DNA of 64,000 nt from Nectonema munidae. Lineage: Eukaryota; Nematomorpha; Nectonematoida; Nectonematidae. A program made the translations under genes and the position numbers. Location of the stretch: NCBI GenBank assembly GCA_030549495.1, contig JAUIRK010001031.1, forward strand, positions 1 to 64,000. The letters run 5' to 3'. Positions within the stretch are counted from its first letter, which is position 1. Every line of letters begins with the position of its first letter. Shown in pieces: positions 45,990-59,031 of this stretch. Below the pieces are notes generated by a model, which worked only from the letters and a program-made list of their open reading frames with translations, did no database searches and was not told the origin of the DNA.

Positions 45990-47630
45990 ATGTCCGAAAA
46001 ATTAAGAATTGGGCATTATGTCTTGGGTCAAACGCTTGGTGTTGGCTCCTTTGGCAAAGTGAAAGTGGGTAAGCATTACATGACGGGCTACAAAGTGGCC
46101 ATCAAAATACTATCAAGGAAGAAAATAAAGAGTCTTGACGTTGTAGGTAAAATTAAGAGAGAGATTCAGAATTTAAAAAACTTCCGCCACCCCCACATTA
46201 TAAAATTGTATCAAGTGATCAGCACACCCTCGGACATCTTCATGATAATGGAGTATGTGAATGGTGGTGAACTCTTCGACTACATCGTGAAGCATGGCAA
46301 ACTAAAGGAGAGCGAGTCCAGGCGCTTCTTCCAACAAATCATTTCGGGAATCAATTACTGCCACCAAAATATGGTGGTGCATCGTGACTTAAAGCCAGAA
46401 AATTTGTTGCTCGACCAAAAGAAAAATGTGAAGATAGCGGATTTCGGCCTCTCCAATATGATGACAGACGGAGAGTTTTTGAGCACGAGTTGTGGTTCGC
46501 CCAACTACGCTGCCCCGGAAGTTATATCTGGGAAGTTGTATGCCGGCCCCGAAGTTGATATCTGGAGTTGTGGCATCATACTCTTTGCCTTACTCTGTGG
46601 CTCGCTGCCCTTTGATGACGATAATATTCCAGTCCTTTTTAAAAAGATAAAATCAGGACAATTTCACTATCCTATTCCTAATCATCCTTCGTGTGATGCA
46701 AAAAATTTAATTTCCAAAATGCTCAATGTTGACCCCATCCAACGCATAACGATTGAAGAAATCAAAGTGCATCCTTGGTTTAACGTTGATTTGCCAAAAT
46801 ATCTATTTCCCATGTACGCAGAAGCGTCGTCTGTCATTGATAGTGCAGCTGTGCTCGAGGTTTGTCAAAAATTCCACGTTTGTGCCAAGGATGTGCACAA
46901 CGCTATTCTGTGCAATGACCCAACCAGTGACTTGTTGATCACTTACAATCTTATTGTGGATAATAAAAAGTCTTCTTCAGATTTAAGGAAAGATTATGAT
47001 AGTTTTTTTGTCGCAGGGAAGACTTTTGAATTGAATACGCTTTCCTACAACACCTCCTCTAGTACCAAGGTTCATCCAGAAACAATGCCTCCCTTACTAA
47101 AAGCTGACGATACAGTTCTCACTGAAGCTCAATCCAAGAAATCAGGAAAAGAGCTCAAGAAGTCAAAGTGGCACTTGGGAATTCGTTCTCAAAGTAGACC
47201 TAATGACATAATGAGCGAAGTGTACAAAGCCATGAAGGAACTGGGTTACGAGTGGAAAAATGCATCTCCTTTCAATTTGTGGGTTAAATGTAAATTGCCA
47301 AATGGCGGCTGCCACATCAAAATGATTCTTCAACTTTATCAGGTTGATCAAAAGTGTTATCTGCTTGACTTTAAAAATTACGTTCTTAGCGATGATTGTT
47401 GTAACAGTCGTGAGAAAGAGGAGACGAATCTACAGCTTGCCAAGAGTAAGTCTTCAAATTACCTAGAGGTGATAGATGATGATTTTGAAATTAACATTAA
47501 AGATGCTGCTTCATCTTCACAGAGCGACTTGGAAACGATTGATTCTGAATTGGATTCACAGTACGAAAGACACAGTGTTCTAGGATTTTTCGAAATTTGC
47601 GCTAAACTAATCTCTAAGCTTGCAAAATGA
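45990..47630 (+). CDS. PRKAA: AMP-activated protein kinase catalytic subunit alpha
   Basis: Ser/Thr kinase that senses low cellular energy as the alpha subunit of the AMPK heterotrimer (SNF1 family). The 546 residues match the family's usual length. Visible parts: Gly-rich loop GVGSFGKV (17-24), VAIK lysine K39, HRDLKPEN with catalytic D133, DFG at 151-153, and activation-loop Thr166 in FLSTSCGSPNYAAPEV, the LKB1/CaMKK site. An autoinhibitory UBA-like segment follows at about 282-325. The C-terminal beta/gamma-binding domain starts at KSKWHLGIRSQSRP (391-404), and the chain ends GFFEICAKLISKLAK, as in alpha subunits. The ATG is fixed by an in-frame TAG four codons upstream. The whole coding region is one exon, unlike EPRS and NOSIP here. 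A TTTATTTTAG at 45,931 may be the acceptor of a 5'UTR intron. Confidence 0.98.
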   Translation: MSEKLRIGHYVLGQTLGVGSFGKVKVGKHYMTGYKVAIKILSRKKIKSLDVVGKIKREIQNLKNFRHPHIIKLYQVISTPSDIFMIMEYVNGGELFDYIVKHGKLKESESRRFFQQIISGINYCHQNMVVHRDLKPENLLLDQKKNVKIADFGLSNMMTDGEFLSTSCGSPNYAAPEVISGKLYAGPEVDIWSCGIILFALLCGSLPFDDDNIPVLFKKIKSGQFHYPIPNHPSCDAKNLISKMLNVDPIQRITIEEIKVHPWFNVDLPKYLFPMYAEASSVIDSAAVLEVCQKFHVCAKDVHNAILCNDPTSDLLITYNLIVDNKKSSSDLRKDYDSFFVAGKTFELNTLSYNTSSSTKVHPETMPPLLKADDTVLTEAQSKKSGKELKKSKWHLGIRSQSRPNDIMSEVYKAMKELGYEWKNASPFNLWVKCKLPNGGCHIKMILQLYQVDQKCYLLDFKNYVLSDDCCNSREKEETNLQLAKSKSSNYLEVIDDDFEINIKDAASSSQSDLETIDSELDSQYERHSVLGFFEICAKLISKLAK

Positions 47631-47932
47631 AGTTTTTGCTTTTCTGCTTTTGTGTTCAAACTTAAGGTGTTCATATGGGCGCCTTTTCACTGTTTTTTCT
47701 ATTTCGTACATTTTATTCTCATCCTCTACTGTGCAATGCATCCACCTTTTTATACTTAAGCACACGTGAAGGAAACGATGAAATTATAGTGTTAATTTTT
47801 ATTTTATACACTTTTAATTAATAATATTGTAAAAATTACAAAAATTCGCCTTTTAAATCTGTTATATCACCACATTTTCAAACCCTCACACTACTATATT
47901 TATTTCTACCTCATTAATATATAATAAAAGTG

Positions 47933-47938
47933 TGTGGT
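47933..47938 (+). terminator. Candidate AATAAA polyadenylation signal of AMPK alpha
   Basis: First clear AATAAA downstream of the AMPK stop, about 300 bases past it and followed by a GT-rich stretch (GTGTGTGG). Confidence 0.5.
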
Positions 47939-47939
47939 T

Positions 47940-48705
47940 TATAATCCTTCTGATTTAATAATTTCAGCTTGGTAAGTGACATACTTCTGAACTAAGGTCC
48001 TTACCCTAATAAGAAAATTTATTGTGAGCGGTTGATCTAAATTCTTTCAGCTAGTATTTTAAATAGCAAACATCAGGGAAAAAAGTTTTGCGCTTATCTC
48101 AAAGTTACAAAAAAATGATACAAGATTATTACAAGAAAATAAATTCCATTCAAATAATATTCAAGAATGACTAAGTTTTCGCGCCTTTTTGAAATATTTT
48201 TTCTTTGTTCAATAATACCTATTACTTTTTTGAAGTTTATAATCAAAACTTCCTTTGTATCATTTATAAAAAAAAACTAGAATGTCGAAAATGTCTGCAG
48301 TGGAAGATGAAAAATATTTCCAAGCAAAGTGAAAATAAGAGTGAAAAGAGGTGGCACAAGAACTTATCCATAGAAAGTGGGAAATGATACTGAGTCATAT
48401 CTACCAGAAGAAATTTTGATAGTGGTTAGGAAGTTTTAATTTAAATGCTTTGTATACATAGCCTTGATTAACATTAAGACTGCACGCCAATTTTTGGCGC
48501 CTAAAAATTGATCTGGTAATTTTCAGCTAGCTTATTTTCATAAATTGGTTTTTTTTAAATATAAAATTTACTCTCCTTGACTAGTTATTAGACTTTAATT
48601 TTTTTATTTTATTTTATTTTTTTCCCTTCAGAGACCATCTTAAAGATTATCTATGAAAAAGAAAGAATTCTTTGGTTTATTTTCATTCATATTTTTTAAT
48701 GCATC
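47940..48705. other. Intergenic downstream of AMPK alpha
   Basis: Nothing coding. CGCCAATTTTTGGCG at 48,486 is a perfect small palindrome. Confidence 0.45.
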
Positions 48706-48713
48706 TTGTAAAT

Positions 48714-49129
48714 CAGGTTTCCTCAACCATAGGCGAAAATGGAATTCAGATAGGAATTTTTTTTAGCAATTAGTCGAGTATTATATGGACAAGCGGTTTT
48801 TTTTGTTGAAAACTTACTTTTTACATAAGAATTTGATACAGTCAGAATTTCAACCAAAATCGACTATTTTCTGTTTTTAAATCTCAGCTCAAAGTATTCC
48901 GAATTAAGGATTTGTTTGAACTCAAGATAGAAGAACGTAGAGTCTATATAATAGAATAAACAACAATTTGTAGAAGAAAATTATTAGGAGTTTATTCAAC
49001 CTAAATGGAATGAAGAATTCAAATTAAAGTGTGAAAAAAATTTAAAGATTTTTGGCATTATTTTACTTCATATAAAGCAATTTTTAGAATCTCAGTGGCT
49101 GGTTTAAACAAAAAGATTGAGAAACCCTG
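48714..49129. mobile_element. hAT-type MITE, 416 bp, perfect 8-bp target duplication
   Basis: CAGGTTTCCTCAACC at left and GATTGAGAAACCCTG at right; TTGTAAAT at 48706-48713 and 49130-49137. Confidence 0.92.
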
Positions 49130-49224
49130 TTGTAAATGATAGTGTAAATCAGCCATTTTTGAAAGTTGGATGTGTAAAGCCCTCGAATACTGCAAAGTAA
49201 GAAATTTTTGCAAAGAATGTAATT

Positions 49225-49479
49225 CAGTAGCGTACCTGTCCTTAGTGCAGCTCAGGGGAAATGCTACTTTTGCTGCACCTCAAAGTTCCATATAACACTT
49301 CAAAACGCCCAAAACTTAACAATACGGGTATATAGGTGTGGAAAAGCGCAGCAAATCATTATTACATTACTATTTAAATCTATAATATCTCGATTTAATT
49401 TTTACGGATGATATATTAATACAAATAAATTCTAATTCGCCGGCAAACTGTCCCTCCCGCCCGTCTTGTTACGTGACTG
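49225..49479. mobile_element. hAT-type MITE, 255 bp
   Basis: CAGTAGCGTACCTG at left and CTTGTTACGTGACTG at right; flanks ATGTAATT and ATTTAATT (7 of 8). Confidence 0.75.
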
Positions 49480-52400
49480 ATTTAATTTCGTAAAATTAAA
49501 TTCAGGAGTTTCAAATTTTTTGATATGAATTTTTAAAGCAAAAATTATTTGCAAAACAAAGGCAAACTTTTTGTTAATTTGATTTATTAATATGGTGTTG
49601 GGCAGCACTGCTGTCTAATCATTGTTGGAAAAATCTTCTGAAAATTCTATCTATGAAGAGTTCGACATTTAGTCCATTATTTGTCGACATTATGTCCACC
49701 AACATTTTCTTATATATCATTACAAAATCATTGTAAAAAATGTTTTTCATTTTGTACATTATGTATCCCCCAAAAGTATGAAATTTTGTATTATAAAAAT
49801 TGAAAATCTTGCAAATTTAATGTTCAACTTCGAGTCATCGACCTGAATTTTAAGTGTATGAAATAAGTGTTTCCTATTGCGTTATTACAATTCCACATTG
49901 TAACACTTGCGCGATCTTACACGTGAGCTTATTATATATTGATACTACATCTCTTTGTACAATAACAATTTTAATCATTGTTATTTGATGGCTTGAAGAC
50001 GGGCATTAACTTAACGAAATTGAAAGTTTGACAGGCAAATAGAGAGGTTTGGCTCGGAAACAAGTTTGGTCCAAAGTTATCTTACTTATAGTAAAAAAGT
50101 GAATTATTTAAAAGCAATTGCTCATCTTTCTTCTTGATCTTCATTGAAAAATACATTTTTTATACTTTTTAAGAAAATAAGTTTTCCTATTTTTTTCAAT
50201 ATTCAATTTAGCTTTATTATTTTAGTGCTAAAACGGACAAAACGCCAATTAGATATTTTGAATTTTTCAACATAATTTTTTAAATGCATATGTAAAATAG
50301 CATGCATAAATGCACACGTGCAAGTGTAAAATGCGCAAGTGAACGATTACCTGAAATAAGTTAGGGCAAACTTTCCGAGTAAACATCTTTCAAACTTATA
50401 TAAGAATATACTCAAATTAAAAAAAATCGCGTTCTAGGCTCACATTTTTGGTTCAAATTCCTTTCTACTCCAGTCGATTTATCATGTTCCCTTGGCTTAC
50501 AGAACAATCTAACAAATACTAAGAACAAAGCTAGAAATTCTTTGGTATGGGAACATTTCAATGTAAAGCCTCCATACCACTACGTTGATATACGGCGCTC
50601 CTTTTTCGACTTGACATATACTTGCAATGTAATCGATTAGAGAGTTATGTTCTTCGAAACAGAATCAATTTCTTCCTTAATTTGTCGCGCTCTGTAACGA
50701 CTTGTTTCTATATTTCTGCAAGAAGATTATATGAAGAAAAGGGTATTTGACGTTGAATTTTTGATATGGAAAATATATTGTTACATCGTTACTTTCCAAG
50801 AATGAATTATTATGGGTTGTTATTTTTGGATAGACGCATTTATGTGTAGAAATATAAGATATTTAACTTGAAATGTAAGGATGAAATTTTTAAATCTAAA
50901 TTTTTATCGCTTTCTTCCTCAAGAATATCAATGAAAAACGCTGTACAAAATACTCCAACTTGCAGTGATTCATTCAGAGGATTTTTAAGGTCTAATTATA
51001 TTGTCAGTCTGTCAGAATAAATTCGGATAGGTTGTCGTGACTTCTGTCGTTGCCTATCAGAAGTAAAACTTTAATAAACCTTTGAAGTTAATCTGATTTA
51101 TTAGGTCCATTTTAGATTTATAAGGTGGTGTTTGAATTATAGGCACGATGTGAAAGAATAAAATTATATAATTGTCATCGTTGAATAAGTCTGAGGTAAT
51201 ACAAATTGAAGATTCGTTTGAAGAGTTTATGATTTTTATTTTCAAATCGTTTTGCGTATTTAAATGCACCAAACTTTCCATGCTTCATGACAAATACTTC
51301 TAATTTTATTACAACATTTGTAAGACTATAACAAGTAAATCAAATATTTGAAATATCATTATGCTTGTTTCCATACAGTGAACGTTAGTTTTCAAGCACT
51401 TACACAATCATTTTCTTGCATATATTTGCTGTTTTATCTAATGATTTTGCAAACATTCTGTAATATATATCACAATCAATGAATCTTATTTGTTGGAAAT
51501 GACTATTGCTCTTTTACTCCTTGATCGAATCCTTCAAAATTTTGTAATTTATTTTTCATCAATTAAACTTACTTGCCGTCTTAGTTTTCAAATAGTAATA
51601 GACCGTTTTTTAGATTCTGAAAATAAACATTTCATTCAAGTAGAAGTTGAAAACTGAGCAGAACTTACATTTGTTGCGAAAATTATTTTAAATTTAAATA
51701 TTCTTCCGGTATAAAAATTAAAAAACCATATTAAAAGTTTTATATTTTGATAACTTAATATGTTACTTGTTCAGTCTAATATTATCAGAGGTCTGGCAAG
51801 ACCTCTGGGGAGATAAAAAAAAAGTAATGATTTGAGAAATCGTTTTAGAGATGAGTTTATTGGAAAGTTAGGAATACATATTTTCATGGGGTGCCATAAA
51901 CTGTCAAAAATAAGTTTATTATTGGTAAAATTCCCTTAATATGGGAGCTAATTTTACTGCAAAGCTTATTAATTTAGATCTTTTTATTATTTGCTCTTAG
52001 TGTTACCTTTCAATAATTCTAAAGAGTGTCCAAGACATCGAAATCTTACTCGTACACGTAATTTGTAACTTTTCTAGATGTCAACCTTCTTGTCTGCTAT
52101 GACAGTTTGGTATTAAATTTTACAACTGCCCAATGCTTCCTCAGCTGTCAAGTTGATCTTATAGCACTTAAATGATTTTGTTAAAATGTTCATTTTTACA
52201 AATAGAATTAGTTATTTATTGTAGCAAGAAAAATATTTTAGCGTGTGGAATAATTATAGAAAAAATTAATACCGAAATTATATACAAAAGAATGAGAAAA
52301 TCCATCTTGAAAGAAATAATTTCAATGTTTTTGGTAAAAAGTAGAAGTGTATCGGATATCTGCAAAAAAATTTTACATCTTCTTAACATCCCCATCGGTG

Positions 52401-53105
52401 GATCATCTTGGCAATAACATTCGCCCCGGAATTTTCAAATATTTTTCTTTTTTCTATATACTGCAAAGTTTTTTTTCATTTTGAATTTTTACTTTATCGA
52501 AAATTTTTTGATAAGTACGTCTTTATGATTACATAATAATGCATAAGCAAATGTATCTAAATATCTCTCAAAATTGTTAAGAAGTATACAACTTTCCTTT
52601 GTTTAGAATATCTATCATGGCATTATTGACAGTTTAAAGACGATCGGTCAGTTTGCATCTCTAGAAATGCCTTTTTGATCATTCCAACAACATATTTAGT
52701 TTAGTTGTGATGCGTTTCACTCAGCCACAGATTTTATGAAGCGGTACATCAGAAAAAAAGAGTGTACTTTAAACATAGAGCACTATGTAGGTAGATACTA
52801 GAACTGGATATTTGCTTTACATTTATACGGCACAGATAAGGATAGAAAGGCTGATGAAGGATTATTAGGTGAAATGCTTGGCTAACTAAAATGGAAGTCC
52901 AAACGAGAGTTATTAAATATATATCAAAATTTTTTCTCTCTTTCATCTATAATAATCAATCAGTTTATATCCAACTATGGGGATAGAAAGTGTGTTGGTA
53001 GATTCAAGCCAGTACCTTGTGGCATTGAAGCTAGTCATATAAACAACCTTTATTTATGTAAGGGATGATGAAATGTTCGCATGTGGTACGGTCCATAATT
53101 TTGCG
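49480..53105. other. Intergenic, 3.6 kb without recognisable genes
   Basis: AT-rich. AGAGGTCTGGCAAGACCTCT at 51,788 is a perfect 8-bp hairpin. The frames at 51,057-51,281 and 52,172-52,417 carry no motif. Confidence 0.45.
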
Positions 53106-53109
53106 TAGT

Positions 53110-53255
53110 AAAAGTACCATGTAGTGTTTTCACAGAGAAAGCACAATTTGTACCTCCCGCTATATGGATTTTTTTGCAGTAAAGCTGGAATGTTGCAATT
53201 CGAACCGGAGACAATCGAGCATCAAAAAGCCAGATCCTAAGCAACCATATTCACG
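53110..53255 (-). mobile_element. Diverged SINE copy
   Basis: The tail (AAAGTACCATGTAGTGTTTT, GAGAAAGCACAATTT) matches the SINE family. The tRNA-like part (CGGTTCGAATTGC on minus) is diverged. Confidence 0.65.
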
Positions 53256-56200
53256 TTTCTCCTGCAAAAAGTTGAGATTCAACAATTCTGTATATATTTT
53301 CATTGCCCCTAAAATAAGCAAACGTGAAGCAAGGGAGTAATAATAAAGCGCGCATTAATAATACTAACTCATTGTTACATCGTTGCCAACATGTGAAACG
53401 CAGAAATCGGTAGAAAGATGTGCAGTAGCGCCAAGGTTAAAACCAACTGCCAAATATAATAACCCTTTGAAGATAGAAAATTTATGAAAATGTGAATTAT
53501 ACAAATTTGTATTTTTTGCTGATTAACAATTATATCGTAGGCGTGAATTAAGGGACTAATTGCGCACTGAAAATGAAATAATAATACAGATTTAATAGAA
53601 GATGACAAAGATTTATTATAAATTCAAAATATGATGAATATAGATAACTAATGTATCAGAGCGACCTTTAATTTTCACATTCCTTTTCCTTGCTAGTAAG
53701 TGCTCGGTATATGGAGCTTTTTGCAAAAATATATTTTTTTGGAAAATATTTAACTTGGATGCTAGGATTGAGCATAACCAAACTTGTTCTAAGTAGAAGT
53801 ATCAATTGTAGTAAATTAGCGTATTGTGTATTAATATTTTATGATCACTGTAAGATGATATAATGCTACAAAAATGTCGACCAGACACTGTCAAAAGTTT
53901 TAGAATTTGTAACTCAAAACGGTTGGCGTTCGAACCATTAAAAATATTTAAACTAACGTCTAAATTGGTAGAGTAGGCATATATGTTATTATTAAATATA
54001 ATGAGTGGTGTTGGGTGATGATTAAAACTTTGAACTGCTGTAAATAATTCTTGGAATTTATAAGGAGGGGATTTGCGATTGCTACCATCGTTATAAAAGC
54101 TTTCCAGCTGATATAGAATTGAGGGAGAAAGTGGTGAAAAGAACAGCATTGGAAAAGCTTCTCAGAATCATAAATGAAGGCGTGGCGAGAAAAAGAAAAG
54201 AACGCACTGAAAGAAGCAGTAGAACATGGAATGCAGCCAAGAGGAAAGAGTGCACTTTTCAACAAATCCTTGAAAGTTGTGGATAATTTGAAAAGTGACA
54301 TTTTTCCAGAGTCTTTTAAAATAAACTTTTATGCATATGCATAAACAAATGTATATTTTTTACTTTCAGGGGGATATTAGTAAGACATATATGGAAAAAA
54401 GTTCGCAATATGTTCAGAAAAGTTGTCCAATGATTTAAATTTTAAATTCAAAAAAGGTCTTGAAGTTGAGTTAATTGAGAAGAAGATCTGCATCACGATT
54501 TGTGTCTGTGTTTTGAAGTGCAGTCCTATTTGTAAAAGGCAAGCCCTCATGTCTTCATATTGCATCTACGCTTCTCTTTTTTTAGATAATTTAACCAATT
54601 TTTGAAAAATAATTTAATCAATGCTAAAGTTAAAAGAGAATTTTATTATGGATTTCAGTTTGTATGCTTCAAGCTAAAATATGAACCTGATTCTTCGCGC
54701 ACTAATCTAATATAAACTCGGATCTAAATGAGACGTAATCGGTAGTATATAAGCATTGAATTCGATTAATTACTTCCAAACCTGATTTCCACAATGTAGT
54801 CTCATATGTCAAGATTTTACAAAAACGAGTTAAGATTTTGCCACTCGGATGTGAGAATTTTAAGAACAGTATCCAAGAATTTGTTCACCAAAACTCATCT
54901 TCTTTCTGATTCTTAACTTAAAAATTCATTTTAGACAAAGATTTATTTGAACAGTAAATACCTGCTGCTATAAAAAACACTTTTTTCCCTAAAAAAACCA
55001 ATCACCCTGCTTCCAATAATTGGGAAGATAAAATCAAAAAATGTTTATTATATATTTCAAATGAATTAATTGTTTCTTGTGTCATCCCTTTATCAAGTGA
55101 TATGACAGAATTATCTATAGAGATATACGCAAGCCCTGAAAGTCTTTTTTTTTATTGAATTTCTTAAATTAATTCTGAAATTTATTTATAAACGAATCTT
55201 AAAATAGTTTTTATTAGAATTCATTAAAACGTAATTCTTTGAATTTCATTCGAAAATAAAGTTACAACTTTATCTAAGTAAGATTAAGGTTTAATGATGG
55301 AAATTATGTTTAGTGATTTTCTATCTTTAAAAAATTAGCTGCCACCTTGTTCACGGGCTTGGATATACTTATTTCCTATCTTCACGAACTGATTCGTCAT
55401 TTATTACGATTTTGATTTTAAAAACTTCTGGTTTCAGCTCCAGATGAGCAAAATTCTCCGATCGCGTCGGCTCTGAAATTTACGTTAATTATGCAAAGTT
55501 TTATAAGTGATGAAAACAAAAGATTCAATTATGGTTGCTACTAAATAAATTGATTTTTAACTTTATATACGAGATTAGGAAGGTGTAATCATGAAAAATT
55601 GAAATGGTGAAGATAAAAGAAATACATACACACTTGCTTGCATTATGAAAATCAACAGGCACTCTCAAACATCAAATCAAAAAATGATTACAGGCATCCT
55701 CTCCTGTCATGTGTGTTGTGAAAGAGAAATGACAAACATTTTGAAAGTAATCCACAATTCGTAAATATGAGGTTTCGTAAACCGTGGCTACGTAAAGGGA
55801 GGTTGCCTCTGTGCACTCAATTGAGAATATACATTTTTCCATAAATTTTTGATTCAAAGGCACACGTGTTCTATAAATGGGTGTGTTTTATATCTTGGTT
55901 TAAGCGTACACCAAATGACGATTGTTCTTTCAAAGAAAGAATGGAAAGAAAGAATGAACGATCATTTCTTTATTATAAATGATGTTTCTTTTTAACGAAA
56001 CATTACATTTTTCTATACTTATTTAGAATTATAAATAATAATATTTCTTTTTCAATTTATTTAAATCAAAGATTATGTATGATATAATTGTTAGTTTAAA
56101 AAACATTACATCAGGTAAATTGCTAGTGTGGGTTTTAAATATCTTTAAAAACTTGGATAGGATATAGTCCATTTTTGAAAAAAATATTAGCACTATAGGC

Positions 56201-56270
56201 CTCAGACCTCAAAGTTATTTAACGCTGTTAAAAAAAAGTAATAATCAATCTTTATATACAAATTTAACAT
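53256..56270. other. Intergenic, 3 kb, no confident gene
   Basis: The frame at 54,180-54,300 (plus: GKSALFNKSLKVVDNLKSD) and the one at 55,672-55,863 (minus) look non-random but have no motif that I recognise. Confidence 0.4.
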
Positions 56271-56289
56271 GTGTGTGTATTTTTTTCTC

Positions 56290-58186
56290 TTTTTTTTATT
56301 TCTTTTCCTTTTTTTTCTTGCTCTTTCGACAAAGAATGTTTTTCTTGAATTCTGCTTTATATTGGCCTTCGAATGCGACAACTGGAAGTTTATCTCGATG
56401 GATTCTTGCTTCTTTGAACTCCTGATGCGTGCTCGTGTTCATTCAACTTCTCCTCACCTAATTTGTCGTTCAATCCTTCGTTTATGAAAAGATTCCACAT
56501 GTCCATCTCAGCTTGATTTGGAACTTGTTTTGTTCATCTCGTTGTTGTGGAATGAATCCTGCATAGGTTTTTGACGCTTTATAGATACTTCACCGCTTAA
56601 AAATATGTTTTCCATTTTTGATAAACTTATAAGTTAAAAAATTTTAATAGCTAAAAAGGTAACCAACCACCAACTAGCTAACTAAATAAGCAAAAAAATT
56701 CTATAATTTTTTTTTTGAAAAAATTAGTTGTTGATTTATTTTTTTAAATAAAGCTTTAATAAGTTTATAAAAATATTTTTTATTGATAATTTATAAATTT
56801 TATGTTATTTTTAACTTATATACCGAAAAATTATTTATAATCAGCAAAGGGTAAGAGTTCGGGGATTGATAAAAACTAGAACAGTGGACTAAGCTCACAC
56901 TATAAACAACATAAACAGACTGGTATTTTTGCACAACTTTATGTTTGGGGCTAAATATTAGAGGTTCACAAAAAAATAAAATTTCTACACACTCTGTACT
57001 TTCAAGTATGACTACTTCTATGATGAATTAATTCAGGATATTTAAATTTCAAATCTCATTTAAAGGTAAAGGTACCATGGAGTGTTTGTTTTCATCGAGA
57101 AGGCACAATTGCGCCGCTTGTATCGAACTATGAGAAAAGTAGGCTTGATGCAGGATCGAACCTAAGACCTTGAGTTATCGAAACCCAGTATCTAACCAAC
57201 CTTACTCAGGCCCCCTTTGCCTATTTTTCTTTTCTTTGAAATGACAATAGCACTAGTGAGGGGCGGGTGCAGAGCCCGCGCTACCTATATATTTTGGGGG
57301 CAAGTGCCCCCTGAAAATTTTCAACTTGCCCCAAGTGTCTTAACTTAAGAAAAAATTATAAAAACTTATAACTGTGAAAGTAACTTTGAGAACATTTATG
57401 CCATATATTGGAAGCAAAACTGTTTGAAAATGATTAAATGCCTTCATAACAATTTGTTTTTGTAATTTATATTGTACTTTTAGCGCCCTCTTCTGATAAA
57501 ATAATAAATTTTTTCCATAATGTAAATTTTTATTGCCCCTTCACAGCCCCTCCCCTAATAATTTTTTTAGCGCGAGTACTTGGTGGCTGGGCGCCCTTTA
57601 TTGCCTTTTCTGATGGTCATAAACCCAGAAATATTTTTTATATGTTAAAACATTAATATTTTATCTTTATTTATGTAAAAACTATTTTATTAGCCGTAGG
57701 TTTTCTCAGTATCCTCAAAAATTGAGTAAATAATTGTTTCAATGAAGTTCTAAGATAGGTGTGGAAGAATACATTGTTTCAAGGCTTTCTTCAATCTGAT
57801 CGTTTTTACTTTTGTCAGTAATTCACAGCTTTAATGTTTCAAATGATTTCTTTTTTTGCGTATTCATTCTTTTGATAAATATGATGTATTGCTTCGATCA
57901 TGATGTTAATCTTTTCTTTTTTTCCTCGATTTTGATGAAAGTTTCTTGGACTTGTTGTTTCTCTTAATTCATTATGCCAGAAGAATTTCTTTTGTAAGTT
58001 ATTCCCTACATTTAATGATGTAATTAAATACTGGAAAAATGATGCCAAATGTTTAGCTATTTCTCTTGCTTCACTCATTGAATATGCAAGTCGCCTGATG
58101 AATGAATGAATCAAGGGAATATAATGATTCATCGAATGCCTCCTCTGACGACATCTTGATTTGAAGAGCTTTGATGTTGGCGGCAT
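56290..58186 (-). CDS. Possible unidentified host gene, one or more exons
   Basis: The upstream frame at 57,839-58,186 (115 codons) begins MPPTSKLFKSRCRQRRHSMN and is basic and helical, ending KNEYAKKEII. The downstream minus-strand block at about 56,295-56,560 is GC-richer than its surroundings. It has a frame MNTSTHQEFKEARIHRDKLP with a Lys-rich end KSKKKKEKK, and an overlapping frame with EMDMWNLFINEGLNDKL before a GTGAGG. I do not recognise either, cannot prove splicing between them, and a SINE and a MITE lie in between. They may be separate or chance. Confidence 0.25.
57062..57210 (-). mobile_element. tRNA-derived SINE copy
   Basis: Minus strand: AAGGTTGGTTAGATACTGGG, TTAGGTTCGATCCTGC (B box), CATAGTTCGATACAAGC and the tail GGTACCTTTACCTTT. 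Best A/B-box match in the window. Confidence 0.9.
57271..57580. mobile_element. Degenerate hAT-like MITE
   Basis: AGCCCGCGCTACC at left and TAGCGCGAGTACT at right, with GGGGGCAAGTGCCCCC just inside. Related in plan to 22,978-23,280. Confidence 0.5.
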
Positions 58187-58442
58187 AAATAACCACCACG
58201 CAGCTAGAAAAAAGATTGTATGCGATTCGTATCGATATTAGATGTGAAAATTGTGCTGTTGTTATTATTCCTTTGTTTTTTAATTTGTAAATTTTAACAT
58301 TTTAATTGGTCGCTTAAAAATTAGGTACTTGTTAAAACCCTGATATTTATAATTTTTTATGAACTTTTTTTTCGATAATTTCCATCATGTGTGATTATGT
58401 TTACGTATGTATTATATAAGTATCCTACATATCCCTTTTCAC

Positions 58443-58656
58443 AGCGTTTTTCAAACTGTGGGTCCCGACCCTTGAGTGGGTCGCGTGAAAAATAAAATGG
58501 CTCATGACAAAAAAGAAAGGACATATAATAGATAGTTGATGCTGAATAAATGAACCTAGTGAACAGAGTTTGTCTTATTACACCTAAGTATATTATGAGT
58601 CGCGATGCAAACTATGGTTCTTGCTATGGGTCGCAGTAAAAAAAGTTTGAAAAAGG
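58443..58656. mobile_element. hAT-type MITE, about 214 bp
   Basis: CAGCGTTTTTCAAACTGTGG and GTCCCGACCC at left, GGGTCGCAG..AGTTTGAAAAAGGCGG at right, an inverted pair typical of this hAT class. Confidence 0.7.
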
Positions 58657-59031
58657 CGGCCTTATCAGATACTTAATTTTTTTACTTCATCAGATTACAA
58701 GAGTTAAATCGATTATAAAAACCTATTCTTTTAATTCAATATAAAGGATGAAAAACACTTTTATTAAAAAGAAATTATGTCCAAGTATAGGTTTAAATTT
58801 TTCCTCTTTAATGATCCTTTCAACAAACATTCTTTTGCATGTTTGATAACAATTTCTAGTTGATATTCTACAAAAATTACCTTTTCTGGGTTTAGAAGAG
58901 CTTGTTTGTTCTTTGATTTCACCTTTTTTAACTCCAAATATTTCAATGCAACTTCTTGCGTCTTTACAAACGATTATTATTATTATTGATTCTTTTTTCA
59001 TCATATAACCATCAATAGTAGGTAGATAGAG

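Noticed and set aside
51788-51807. Hairpin as a microRNA or terminator
   Set aside because: Only an 8-bp stem with a 4-base loop, too short for a pre-miRNA, with no neighbouring gene to regulate.
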